DNA of 42,260 nt from Paludibacteraceae bacterium (GTDB lineage: Bacteria > Bacteroidota > Bacteroidia > Bacteroidales > Paludibacteraceae). Location of the stretch: positions 1 through 42,260 of the forward strand of contig JAFSXJ010000106.1 of the NCBI GenBank assembly GCA_017444065.1. The letters run 5' to 3'. How positions within the stretch are numbered: position 1 is the stretch's first letter; each line of letters opens with the position of its first letter. Below the pieces are notes generated by a model. It worked only from the letters and a program-made list of their open reading frames with translations. It was not told the origin of the DNA and did not search any database. A program made the position numbers and the translations under genes. Below are positions 36,501-42,260 of this stretch, in pieces.

Positions 36501-36716
36501 GTATCGCTCCAGAACATCACCCTCGGTTATACTTTCCCGTCTAAGTTGACGAAGAAAGCCCATATCGAGAAGATTCGTGTTTACGCAGTCGCAGACAATG
36601 TAGCTCTTTGGTCTGCTCGTAAGGGTCTCGACCCGCGTCAAGGTTTCTCGAGCGCCAACTCTACCTATTATTCGCCGATGCGTTCTATCTCTGGTGGTTT
36701 AAGTATTACGTTCTAA
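33531..36716 (+). CDS. SusC/RagA family TonB-dependent outer membrane transporter (second locus)
   Basis: The product is 1061 residues with a Sec signal peptide (MKKVLLFLSVLLLAIGQVWAQ). Then come a carboxypeptidase-regulatory-like domain (IKGTVLNAADEEPIIGASV) and the plug signature (VMVVAFGTTTKKSFTGSASVV, then APLYVIDGIP and AASNALYGARGANGVILITT). A beta-barrel ends in SGGLSITF. It should move a SusD-bound nutrient across the outer membrane with TonB energy. It is only distantly similar to the first SusC in the window, and the gene is visibly less GC-rich. It heads an operon with susD (19 bases downstream) and a third lipoprotein gene. Confidence 0.95.
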   Translation: MKKVLLFLSVLLLAIGQVWAQSQTIKGTVLNAADEEPIIGASVQVKGTVKGTITDVNGKFSIEVDKDAVLYVSFIGMGSQEIPAADGMVVYLSENSKELEEVMVVAFGTTTKKSFTGSASVVKADEITKRQTSNVTDALAGQVAGVQGLSTSGQPGTVSNIRIRGIGSMSSSNAPLYVIDGIPATNDDVSTLSNADIETVTVLKDAASNALYGARGANGVILITTKRGSTRDAQVKIDAKWGTNQRGVPTYNVMTDPGMYYETFYQALYNQYGSHDKANQYLLDANNGGLGYQVYTVPDGERLIGSNGKLNPNATPGFVNTKNGLQYTLLADNWYNELFNSNNLRQEYNLSISGSTDKLTYFASGSYLDDSGIIQNSGFRRATGRVNVDYQAKKWLKIGTNMSYSHADMQYPEEDEYGSYSSGNLFYVSNNIAPIYPLYIRDGQGNIMKDANGYTMYDYGDATTLNEIRAFMNQSNPASAIELNKSLYKKDIFSGKWFVQIEPIKGLKFTANLGLHYGGVRYQMTQNPFYGQFASSGGYAYVSSSRVTALDQQYLANYANKFGEHNVDVMVGYENYHLTTSSLSGTQQKLFNPDIAEVSNAILSPSTSSATDSYFHQGILAQAKYDYASRYYVSVSYRHDGTSRFKTGHQWGDFWSVGLAWDIKGESFMDGVDQVDLLKLKASYGSQGNDNLLTPDGYTNYHPWADQYVISENNGEFATTLSYKGNPDITWETSYNFNAGLDFGFFGERLTGTIEGWRRRTENMLYYRPVPASLGYSYVPVNIGSVSNAGLDVELHGELIKTRNVTWGVYFNLSFFKNRILKLSPELNGQWIDGSAIYKEGESMYNRYLPSYAGVNPATGKAQWYINTTDSAGNVIEKGGVTESYATATENRYESGDILPKVYGGFGTNLNVYGVDLSVAFNYQAGGRIYDNGYAQLMHSGYSSDAGHNWHLDILNAWTPENTNTDVPALNAGERYENGASDRFLISSNYVSLQNITLGYTFPSKLTKKAHIEKIRVYAVADNVALWSARKGLDPRQGFSSANSTYYSPMRSISGGLSITF

Positions 36717-36735
36717 TCAAAGAAAGGAGATAATT

Positions 36736-38331
36736 ATGAAAACAAGTAAATATATTGCTGTTCTCCTCGTTGCTGCGCTGTCTTTCACCGCATGTAATGA
36801 TTGGATGAATGCAGAGCCCCAAGGCGCCACGAAGACTGCGGATCAAAAATCCGAAGCTGCGAGTCAGAATCCCAATGCTGCAGCTGCCGATATCTCGGCT
36901 ATCTATGCGCAGTTTATTCAGCTCTATAGTGGTCTGGGAGACCTCGGTTACAGCCGTCACAATGACTTTGGTTATGCAGCTATCTGTATGTTCACTGAGG
37001 CACAGGGTCAGGACTTCGTGAGTCCGAATATTGGCTATAACTGGTTCGGCTTCTCGGATTGGAAAGTGATTCGTGATAATACACTCACTACGACTCAAGG
37101 TTTGATTAGTCACTTGGTTTGGAATGAGTATTTTAAAATTATCCACGCTTGTAACAATGTGATTGAGATTGTAGACCGTGAGAATCCGGGTGCTATGAAA
37201 GAGGCCCTCTCGCAGGCTCTGGCAGTTCGTGCATTCTGCTATCTGCAACTGGCTCAACTCTATCAGGTTACTTATAGCGAAGCAACCAAGACTCTGCCTT
37301 GCGTACCTATTGTGAAGGACCGTATGGAAGCAGAGCAGCAGGTTAAGAACCCGCGTGCAACGGTTGAGGAAGTATTCGCTCTGATAAAGTCAGACTTGGA
37401 CTATGCATGTGACTCTCTGAAAGGATTCAAGCGTGCTGACAAGGGTTATGTAGATCAAGCAGTTGCTTATGGTCTCCGTGCTCGTATGAATTTGGTAATG
37501 CAGAATTGGGCACAGGCAGCAATCGATGCTGACTCCGCACTCGTTCTCTCCGGTGCTTCGCCGCTGAGTATTAGCGAGGTAAGCGTACCGGGCTTTGCTT
37601 CGGCTTCTGCTCACAACGTACTTTGGGCAAACATTGTTGTTGAGACCAATGATATCGTACAAACAGGTATTATTAACTGGCCTTCGCACATGTCTTCCTT
37701 CTATGGAGATGGTTATACCGGTGTTGGTGCCACCCGTTGGATTGCCAGTGCACTCTTTGATGAGATTCCTGCTACTGACGTTCGTAAAGGTTGGTGGTTG
37801 GATGAGGATCTTGAGTCTCCGCTATTGGATGCAGCCGGATATGTGGCTATCAAAGAGGATATCTTGGCTCAGGAGACGCCGTACTTGAATGTTAAGTTTG
37901 GTACAGGTGACGGAACGGTAAGTGGACTTGGTGCCGCAGCTGCTGACTGGATCCTGATGCGTGCTGAGGAGTTGATCCTTATCAAGGCAGAAGGTCTGGC
38001 TCGCTCTGGCGGTGATGGTGCAAGCGTACTGACTGAGTTCGTTCAAACGAACCGTGACCCATTGTTTGCTATTGGTCAACATGGTAGCATTGAAGATGAA
38101 ATCTGGTGGCAGCGTCGTGTAGAGCTCTGGGGTGAAGGTTTCGCTTGGGGTGACATCGTTCGTCTGCAAAAAGACATCACTCGTTCTACTTCGTCCAACT
38201 GGCCGGAGGCTTGGAATCAAGATGTGAAGGCTAGTACCGGTATCTATCTCTGGCGTATTCCGCAAGCTGAGATTGAGGCTAACCAAGGTATCAGCGATGC
38301 AGATAACAACCCGTATGTGCCTTTTAATTAA
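36736..38331 (+). CDS. SusD/RagB family nutrient-binding lipoprotein (second locus)
   Basis: The product is 531 residues. The signal peptide is MKTSKYIAVLLVAALSFTAC with lipobox Cys at residue 20. The TPR-like SusD core includes EYFKIIHACNNVIEIVD and ALAVRAFCYLQLAQLYQVTY, and the C-terminal part includes ILMRAEELILIKAEGLARSGG and WWQRRVELWGEGFAWGDIVRLQKD. It ends with LWRIPQAEIEANQGISDADNNPY, a usual SusD end. It pairs with the SusC just upstream; the ligand is not predictable. Confidence 0.95.
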   Translation: MKTSKYIAVLLVAALSFTACNDWMNAEPQGATKTADQKSEAASQNPNAAAADISAIYAQFIQLYSGLGDLGYSRHNDFGYAAICMFTEAQGQDFVSPNIGYNWFGFSDWKVIRDNTLTTTQGLISHLVWNEYFKIIHACNNVIEIVDRENPGAMKEALSQALAVRAFCYLQLAQLYQVTYSEATKTLPCVPIVKDRMEAEQQVKNPRATVEEVFALIKSDLDYACDSLKGFKRADKGYVDQAVAYGLRARMNLVMQNWAQAAIDADSALVLSGASPLSISEVSVPGFASASAHNVLWANIVVETNDIVQTGIINWPSHMSSFYGDGYTGVGATRWIASALFDEIPATDVRKGWWLDEDLESPLLDAAGYVAIKEDILAQETPYLNVKFGTGDGTVSGLGAAAADWILMRAEELILIKAEGLARSGGDGASVLTEFVQTNRDPLFAIGQHGSIEDEIWWQRRVELWGEGFAWGDIVRLQKDITRSTSSNWPEAWNQDVKASTGIYLWRIPQAEIEANQGISDADNNPYVPFN

Positions 38332-38355
38332 TCAATAAACTAAACAGTAATGATT

Positions 38356-40338
38356 ATGAAAACAATTAATAAATATTTGTTCTTACTCGCAGCGGTAGTC
38401 TTCGGGCTTACCGCCTGCGAGGAGCAGCAAAAGCGCGAACCGTCTCCGGTAGCTAATCCGAGTGCGATAGCTTTCAAGCAAAGTTCGGTATCTGCAGAGA
38501 TTAACCCCGGAAAAGTGGCTTTGGAGTACAAGCTGGCGTTAGTTCGTACCTCTACCGATTCGGCTGTAACAGCGGTTATTGAGGTGGTAGAAGGCGATAT
38601 TGATATTATCAATGTTCCGGCTAGTGTAACTTTCGCAAAAGGTGAGGCTGAGGCAGAGTTGCTGTTAACATTCCCGAACGCAGAGATTGATTCTACGTAC
38701 TCGATTACGTTAGCTATAGACTCGTTGAGCCAGTCTCCGTATCTGAGCGGTTCGACCACGTGTACCTTTACAGCGATTATCGCAGCATGGGAGAATGCAG
38801 AGAAACCGGCTGTATTCTTAGACGCTGTTGTAAGTTCTCCGTATGGTGTAACTCCGCTTCCTTTCTATGTTGCATACAAAGAGAAAGTGAATGTAGATGG
38901 TTCGAAAGACTACCGTTTCCTGAATCCGTACAACAATTTGGATCCGGAGGCAGAGGCAGACCAATTCGGTGTGTATAGCGTGTTCCCATATAACGAAAAA
39001 GAATCTGAGGTTGACTTAGATAATGACTATCACTGGGAGATGCACGTAGATGTTGACGGTAAAGTTACTTTCGGCAAAGTGCCTTTCGGTATCAACTATG
39101 GAGATGGTCTTGTCAATGCATGGATGGCTGCAGATTTCTGGGCTAAACGCAACGAAACAGAGCCGGATTATGAAACTTATGGCGCAGGTATCTACGATGC
39201 TGCTACAAAGACAATTACGCTTCCTGCAGGTGTTATGTTGTGGTACCTGGACGGTTATGGAGGAAACTATACTTCTATGGATCATGTAATCTACTTGGAT
39301 TCCAAAGCATATCAGGATGACCACTTGTCCATCGCTGATTACAACGATCCTACGATTGAGTGGGTTGAGCAAGAGAGTGTAGTAAATCAATTTGAGTCTA
39401 CCATCTTTAAATTTAAGAATGAGGATCAGAAACTCTTCAAGGCAGTAGATCAATATGAAGGCAATCCAAAGAGTCCGTTCATCGACCTCTATTGCTTAAA
39501 GGATGTATATGCAGAAGGTGGAAACCTCGCATTCTACTGGAATGGTGAGAAAGAGGATACTCTTGACATTCCTGTACCACAAAATACCAAGATATCCTTC
39601 ATGGGTAAGGAATTATTCATTCAAGAAGCTGAGGGTGTAGTTACTACCAACCAGCTTAAAGGTACGGATGTATCGGTATTTACCTTCAATATCACAGTTG
39701 TTTCAAAATCAGGTGATCTGGTTGGCACATTCGTTGAGACTTTCTCTATCGCTGACGAAGCTATCATCTTCGAGAAAGAAGATTTCCTTGGTAACTTCAC
39801 TTTAGATGGTTATAGCCCATTCAACGGTTCTGCAATGTCACAAACGATTGAAATTAAAGAAGATGGTGAGGATATTATCATCCTTGGTGTAACCCGTGCA
39901 GATACCATCTGGGCAGATTTTGATGCTGAGACCGGATTCCTCTCTATTGCTCCGCAGTACTTGCCGAATACCTTCCCGTATGGTGATACCGTTTATTCGA
40001 CGCTGCTTGTAACGTTTGATGAGGATTTCGATATCAGTACCAAAGCTCCTTTGATCTTTGGTTATAACCTCAGTGGTGAGTGTCTGCTCCAAGATACACA
40101 AATTGGTTATCTGATTCAGGCTGAAGGCTTAGGTAACTTAGCTGGATGCTTTGATCTTTCTCTCGCTCGTGTAGAAGTTGCGACTCCTGCTCCGGCTAAA
40201 GTTTCGGTTTCGAACTGCATTTACAACAACACCGAGATTCAGAAACAAGGTCTTCGTGTCAATGCACACAAACCAAGCGTAAGTGATCTCTCCTTCCAAG
40301 GAAAGTATCGTCGCACGGCAAAAGCAACTACACTCTAA
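38356..40338 (+). CDS. SusE-position surface lipoprotein with Calx-beta-like N-terminal domain
   Basis: The product is 660 residues from MKTINKYLFLLAAVVFGLTAC; an ATG two codons earlier is equally open. The lipobox Cys is at residue 21. Residues about 35-115 look like a Calx-beta-type beta-sandwich (PSAIAFKQSSVSAEINPGKV, then VTFAKGEAEAELLLTF). The rest is beta-rich and I do not recognise it; it has several acidic loops and no enzymatic motif. It is the third gene of the second susCD operon and probably helps bind the substrate on the cell surface. The C-terminus has no type IX sorting domain. A strong terminator lies about 60 bases after the stop. Confidence 0.88.
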   Translation: MKTINKYLFLLAAVVFGLTACEEQQKREPSPVANPSAIAFKQSSVSAEINPGKVALEYKLALVRTSTDSAVTAVIEVVEGDIDIINVPASVTFAKGEAEAELLLTFPNAEIDSTYSITLAIDSLSQSPYLSGSTTCTFTAIIAAWENAEKPAVFLDAVVSSPYGVTPLPFYVAYKEKVNVDGSKDYRFLNPYNNLDPEAEADQFGVYSVFPYNEKESEVDLDNDYHWEMHVDVDGKVTFGKVPFGINYGDGLVNAWMAADFWAKRNETEPDYETYGAGIYDAATKTITLPAGVMLWYLDGYGGNYTSMDHVIYLDSKAYQDDHLSIADYNDPTIEWVEQESVVNQFESTIFKFKNEDQKLFKAVDQYEGNPKSPFIDLYCLKDVYAEGGNLAFYWNGEKEDTLDIPVPQNTKISFMGKELFIQEAEGVVTTNQLKGTDVSVFTFNITVVSKSGDLVGTFVETFSIADEAIIFEKEDFLGNFTLDGYSPFNGSAMSQTIEIKEDGEDIIILGVTRADTIWADFDAETGFLSIAPQYLPNTFPYGDTVYSTLLVTFDEDFDISTKAPLIFGYNLSGECLLQDTQIGYLIQAEGLGNLAGCFDLSLARVEVATPAPAKVSVSNCIYNNTEIQKQGLRVNAHKPSVSDLSFQGKYRRTAKATTL

Positions 40339-40395
40339 TCAAGAACCTGGATAAGGTCTGCCATTCGGTAACCGATTATCCTTTGGTATGATACG

Positions 40396-40425
40396 AAAAC
40401 GACATCGCATTGCGGTGTCGTTTTT
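40396..40425 (+). terminator. Intrinsic terminator of the second susCD operon
   Basis: AAAACGACATCGC (40396-40408), loop ATT, GCGGTGTCGTTTT (40412-40424) with one T-G pair, followed by T. It ends the operon before the repeat array at 40447. Confidence 0.9.
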
Positions 40426-40446
40426 GGTTGTTGTGAGAGGGGAGAT

Positions 40447-40509
40447 TAAGGTTTTTAGGGGCTTTAAGGTCCTTAGGGACTTTAAGGGCTTTATGGCCTT
40501 AAGGAGCTT
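40447..40509. repeat. TAAGGNCTT 9-base tandem array at the 3' end of the four-helix-bundle gene
   Basis: Seven consecutive 9-base units fit the near-palindromic pattern TAAGGNCTT: TAAGGTTTT, TAGGGGCTT, TAAGGTCCT, TAGGGACTT, TAAGGGCTT, TATGGCCTT, AAGGAGCTT. The last units overlap the stop codon (40499-40501) and the final codons of the minus-strand gene. The same word occurs upstream of the gene at 41088-41123. Confidence 0.85.
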
Positions 40510-41059
40510 TTGGGGTGGTGCCTCTTTGTTCGCTGCGGAGGCGGTACATTCGCTCGCTAAAACCTCCCTTCTGCATATAATCATCTCCGAGCCTTTGTAA
40601 TTGGCGAAAGAGCAGGTAGTCTGCCTGTTTGATGAGCACGATACACATGTTTGCTATCGTTTCTGCAGGACGCGTCTGAACAAGTTTCATAAAGAACTCG
40701 GCATCATTATGTTTCTTCCCCAATTCACGCATTGCCTCTAACTCTTCTGAACCGTCTTCCCACTGACGATGTCCGCGTGTCTTGAGATAATCCTTGTAAT
40801 CTTCCAGCAACTCCTGTAAACTGGCTTTCGCTACATTGATCAGTTTAATCTCTGTCTTCGCAGAAGTGGTGCTGGCAGCGCTTCCCTCTATGATATTCTG
40901 CTTACCGGAACGTGCAGCTTGTAACATTTGGTCGTAGGTTCGATCCCCTTTTGGCAGAAAATGCTCAACAAAGAAATAGGTCAGGCAATAAATCACATTC
41001 GTCTTCTGGTAACTGAGTAGTTTCTTGTAGTTGCCATTATGTGGGATAAGTTGCTCCAT
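40499..41059 (-). CDS. Four-helix-bundle suffix-domain protein (23S rRNA IVS / Avd-like family)
   Basis: The product is 186 residues and mostly helical. The first part, LSYQKTNVIYCLTYFFVEHF to SKTEIKLINVAKASLQELLEDY, is like the four-helix-bundle proteins first known from 23S rRNA intervening sequences. Members of that broad family include Avd, a helper of diversity-generating retroelements. The C-terminal part (ANMCIVLIKQADYLLFRQLQRL, then GGFSERMYRLRSEQ) is the suffix found in a Bacteroidota subgroup. The last residues, TPKAP, and the stop codon come from the TAAGGNCTT array. It has its own promoter, and the 5' leader holds a second copy of that array. No reverse transcriptase or rRNA gene is nearby. 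Function unknown; nucleic-acid binding is likely from the family. Confidence 0.88.
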   Translation of the reverse strand: MEQLIPHNGNYKKLLSYQKTNVIYCLTYFFVEHFLPKGDRTYDQMLQAARSGKQNIIEGSAASTTSAKTEIKLINVAKASLQELLEDYKDYLKTRGHRQWEDGSEELEAMRELGKKHNDAEFFMKLVQTRPAETIANMCIVLIKQADYLLFRQLQRLGDDYMQKGGFSERMYRLRSEQRGTTPKAP

Positions 41060-41087
41060 AATAGTAGGGAATAGTGTTTTTTTTATA

Positions 41088-41123
41088 TAAGGACTTTAAG
41101 GTCTTTAAGGTCCTTAATGATTT
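41088..41123. repeat. TAAGGNCTT 9-base tandem array in the 5' leader of the four-helix-bundle gene
   Basis: Three clear 9-base units (TAAGGACTT, TAAGGTCTT, TAAGGTCCT) and a decayed fourth (TAATGATTT). They lie between the predicted transcription start near 41126 and the start codon at 41059, so they would be transcribed in the leader of the gene's mRNA. Confidence 0.85.
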
Positions 41124-41132
41124 TTAATGCTG

Positions 41133-41164
41133 CAAAGATACAACTTTTATTTTTATTATGCAAA
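41133..41164 (-). promoter_or_regulatory. Bacteroidota promoter of the four-helix-bundle gene
   Basis: On the minus strand TTTG (41164-41161), 20 bases, TATCTTTG (41140-41133). It places the upstream repeat array at the very 5' end of the mRNA. Confidence 0.85.
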
Positions 41165-41235
41165 TTAAATTATTCAAAATAAATAAAATTTACAATTTTT
41201 AGTATTTGTGTGTGTTAGTAGGTATTAAAACACGA

Positions 41236-41497
41236 ACTGCTAAAGCATTTTTTGGACAATGTGCTTGGGGTGACCTTGGGTCGTTCTCGGTAGATGGTCC
41301 CGTGATGGTACTGTTTTAAATTCGACGATGAACTATACCGTTCTAGGCGGAGGCCGCTCTTTCCGAAAGCGGAAAGACGCTCCGGGTCCCGTGATGGTCG
41401 CGTGGAAGACCGGATGATATCCGGTGTAACTACCAAGAAAGAGCCGGTGCGGTTAGCGATCGAGATAAACAATACCATCCTGAGCTGGTAGTGTTTT
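41236..41497 (+). ncRNA. Candidate structured non-coding RNA with internal 14-base repeat
   Basis: A GC-rich block in strongly AT-rich surroundings, with several stems. CGGAG/CTCCG (41348-41352, 41380-41384) encloses TCTTTCCG-AAAG-CGGAAAGA (41358-41377). ACCGGAT-GAT-ATCCGGT is at 41409-41425. A near-perfect hairpin at about 41470-41492 is followed by a T-run, as in a plus-strand terminator. GGTCCCGTGATGGT occurs twice (41296-41309 and 41385-41398). The best open frame crossing it (minus, 87 codons) has no family resemblance. I see no consensus promoter, so strand and ends are uncertain, and it matches no RNA family that I know. Confidence 0.4.
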
Positions 41498-41529
41498 TGT
41501 GATCAAAAACAAATATTTTGGCAAATTAA

Positions 41530-41561
41530 TTTGCATAAGTAAAATTTTTGTTGTAAATTTG
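41530..41561 (+). promoter_or_regulatory. Bacteroidota promoter of the response regulator gene
   Basis: TTTG (41530-41533), 20 bases, TAAATTTG (41554-41561). Transcription would start near 41568, about 16 bases before the GTG start, so the structured block upstream is not part of this mRNA. Confidence 0.82.
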
Positions 41562-41583
41562 CATAAAATTTACTTGAGGGCTG

Positions 41584-42252
41584 GTGAATACGAGAATTCT
41601 GATCATAGACAGCGACATTAGTTTGGCGACGGTGCTGGCGGATTATTTGAGTAGCCGCGGTTATAAAGCACAGCATCTATCCGATGGCAGGCAAGCGATT
41701 GAATTGCTGGGCAGTACGCATTTTGATGTGGTGCTGACGGAGTTGCAGGGTCTGGGCATTAACGGCTATGACTTGCTGCGTGAGATTCGTCACCGTGCAC
41801 CGCTTATTCCGCTGATTGTGTTGACAGCGCGTTCGGATCGTGAGAGTCAGATGCGGGCATTTCAGTTGACGTGCGATGATTATCAGACGAAGCCTTTTTC
41901 GATGGATATTCTGATTTGTCGCATAGAGGCTGTGCTTCGGCGGACGAGAAAGGATGAAGAGAACAAGCAGCGTGTTTTTTCGCTTAACGGTGTTTCATTT
42001 GATTCTGTGCATCAGACATTAGACGGCAAGCATTTGTCGGGCAGAGAGAGTGATTTGCTGCTTATGCTTTGTCGCAACGAAGGGGAGATAGTGGACAAAC
42101 ATACCATCTTGGCGTCGCTGTGGAAAGAGGACAATGCGTTTACGGCGCGTTCGCTGGGAGTGTTCATCAATCATCTGCGGAGGTATTTGAAGGAGGTAGG
42201 GTATAGCATCGTGTCGGTGCGTTACCGCGGATACAAACTAATTGAAAATTGA
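41584..42252 (+). CDS. OmpR-family response regulator with Glu at the phosphoacceptor position
   Basis: The product is 222 residues, starting at GTG; there is no ATG near the promoter. Residues 1-115 are a receiver domain and about 130-220 a winged-helix DNA-binding domain (GRESDLLLMLCRN, then ARSLGVFINHLRRYL and VSVRYRGYKLIE). Aligned by spacing to OmpR, the phosphoacceptor Asp is Glu53 (in VVLTELQGL). The acidic pair is Asp9-Ser10 instead of Asp-Asp, while Thr81 and Lys103 are kept. It therefore probably cannot be phosphorylated normally and may be permanently active. No sensor kinase gene lies upstream. The stop codon (42250-42252) lies within an ATTGAAA repeat array. Confidence 0.93.
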   Translation: MNTRILIIDSDISLATVLADYLSSRGYKAQHLSDGRQAIELLGSTHFDVVLTELQGLGINGYDLLREIRHRAPLIPLIVLTARSDRESQMRAFQLTCDDYQTKPFSMDILICRIEAVLRRTRKDEENKQRVFSLNGVSFDSVHQTLDGKHLSGRESDLLLMLCRNEGEIVDKHTILASLWKEDNAFTARSLGVFINHLRRYLKEVGYSIVSVRYRGYKLIEN

Positions 42253-42260
42253 AAATTGAA
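42241..42260. repeat. ATTGAAA 7-base tandem array at the end of the response regulator gene
   Basis: ATTGAAA, ATTGAAA, ATTGAA continue to the window edge. The array encodes the last three residues (IEN) and the TGA stop of the response regulator. Confidence 0.8.

Noticed and set aside
40499-41059. Diversity-generating retroelement with Avd
   Set aside because: No reverse transcriptase, template repeat or variable repeat is present; only the helper-like fold is shared.
40447-41123. Short arrays as CRISPR
   Set aside because: Units are 9 bases, directly adjacent without spacers, and no cas genes are present.
41215-41478. 87-codon minus-strand frame over the structured block
   Set aside because: The two copies of the 14-base repeat fall in different reading frames within it, so the repeat is not protein-level; no family resemblance, no promoter.

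Overview
The window comes from a member of the Bacteroidales (phylum Bacteroidota); the family cannot be fixed from the sequence. The evidence is two SusC/SusD outer-membrane uptake loci, a DUF6377-type regulator, a DUF4294 protein and a Bacteroidota-type fumarate reductase iron-sulfur subunit. In addition, thirteen promoters have the Bacteroidota form, TTTG (or TTG), exactly 20 bases, then TAnnTTTG. Most of the window is ordinary chromosome; the less ordinary parts are 16.05-16.94 kb and 40.4-42.3 kb.

Layout. 1-5.2 kb (minus): susC, susD and a truncated lipoprotein gene. 5.5-7.8 kb (plus): a divergent membrane-bound regulator fused in frame to a lipoprotein-like domain. 8-10 kb: fumarate reductase iron-sulfur subunit without its partner subunits, then a lipoprotein serpin. 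10.4-12.8 kb (minus): aroB and trigger factor. 13-16 kb (plus): an HD-domain protein and a domain-swapped family 3 glycoside hydrolase. 16.05-16.94 kb: non-coding DNA with a long hairpin, short repeats and a possible helix-turn-helix remnant. 16.9-18.7 kb: umuDC. 18.7-25.4 kb (minus): gpmI, rsfS, ftsH and an M16 peptidase. 25.7 kb: tRNA-Pro with a structured leader. 26-28.2 kb: DUF4294 protein, rpsO and a SecD-periplasmic-domain lipoprotein. 28.2-33.4 kb (plus): pckA, comF, nadB and an SH3/NlpC-P60 hydrolase. 33.5-40.3 kb (plus): the second susC, susD and lipoprotein locus. 40.5-42.3 kb: a four-helix-bundle protein gene, a GC-rich structured non-coding segment, and an OmpR-type response regulator.

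The most unusual signal is a set of short tandem word arrays (7, 8 or 9 bases per unit). They lie in intergenic DNA, in 5' leaders, inside two coding sequences (aroB and the NlpC/P60 gene) and at the ends of two genes whose stop codons they supply. One family, the near-palindromic 9-mer TAAGGNCTT, lies on both sides of the four-helix-bundle gene, in its predicted 5' leader and across its stop codon. This suggests a gene-plus-repeat unit, and the other arrays may be made by related units. Other points of note are the response regulator with Glu at the phosphoacceptor position, the possible non-coding RNAs at 41.2-41.5 kb and upstream of tRNA-Pro, and the regulator-lipoprotein fusion.
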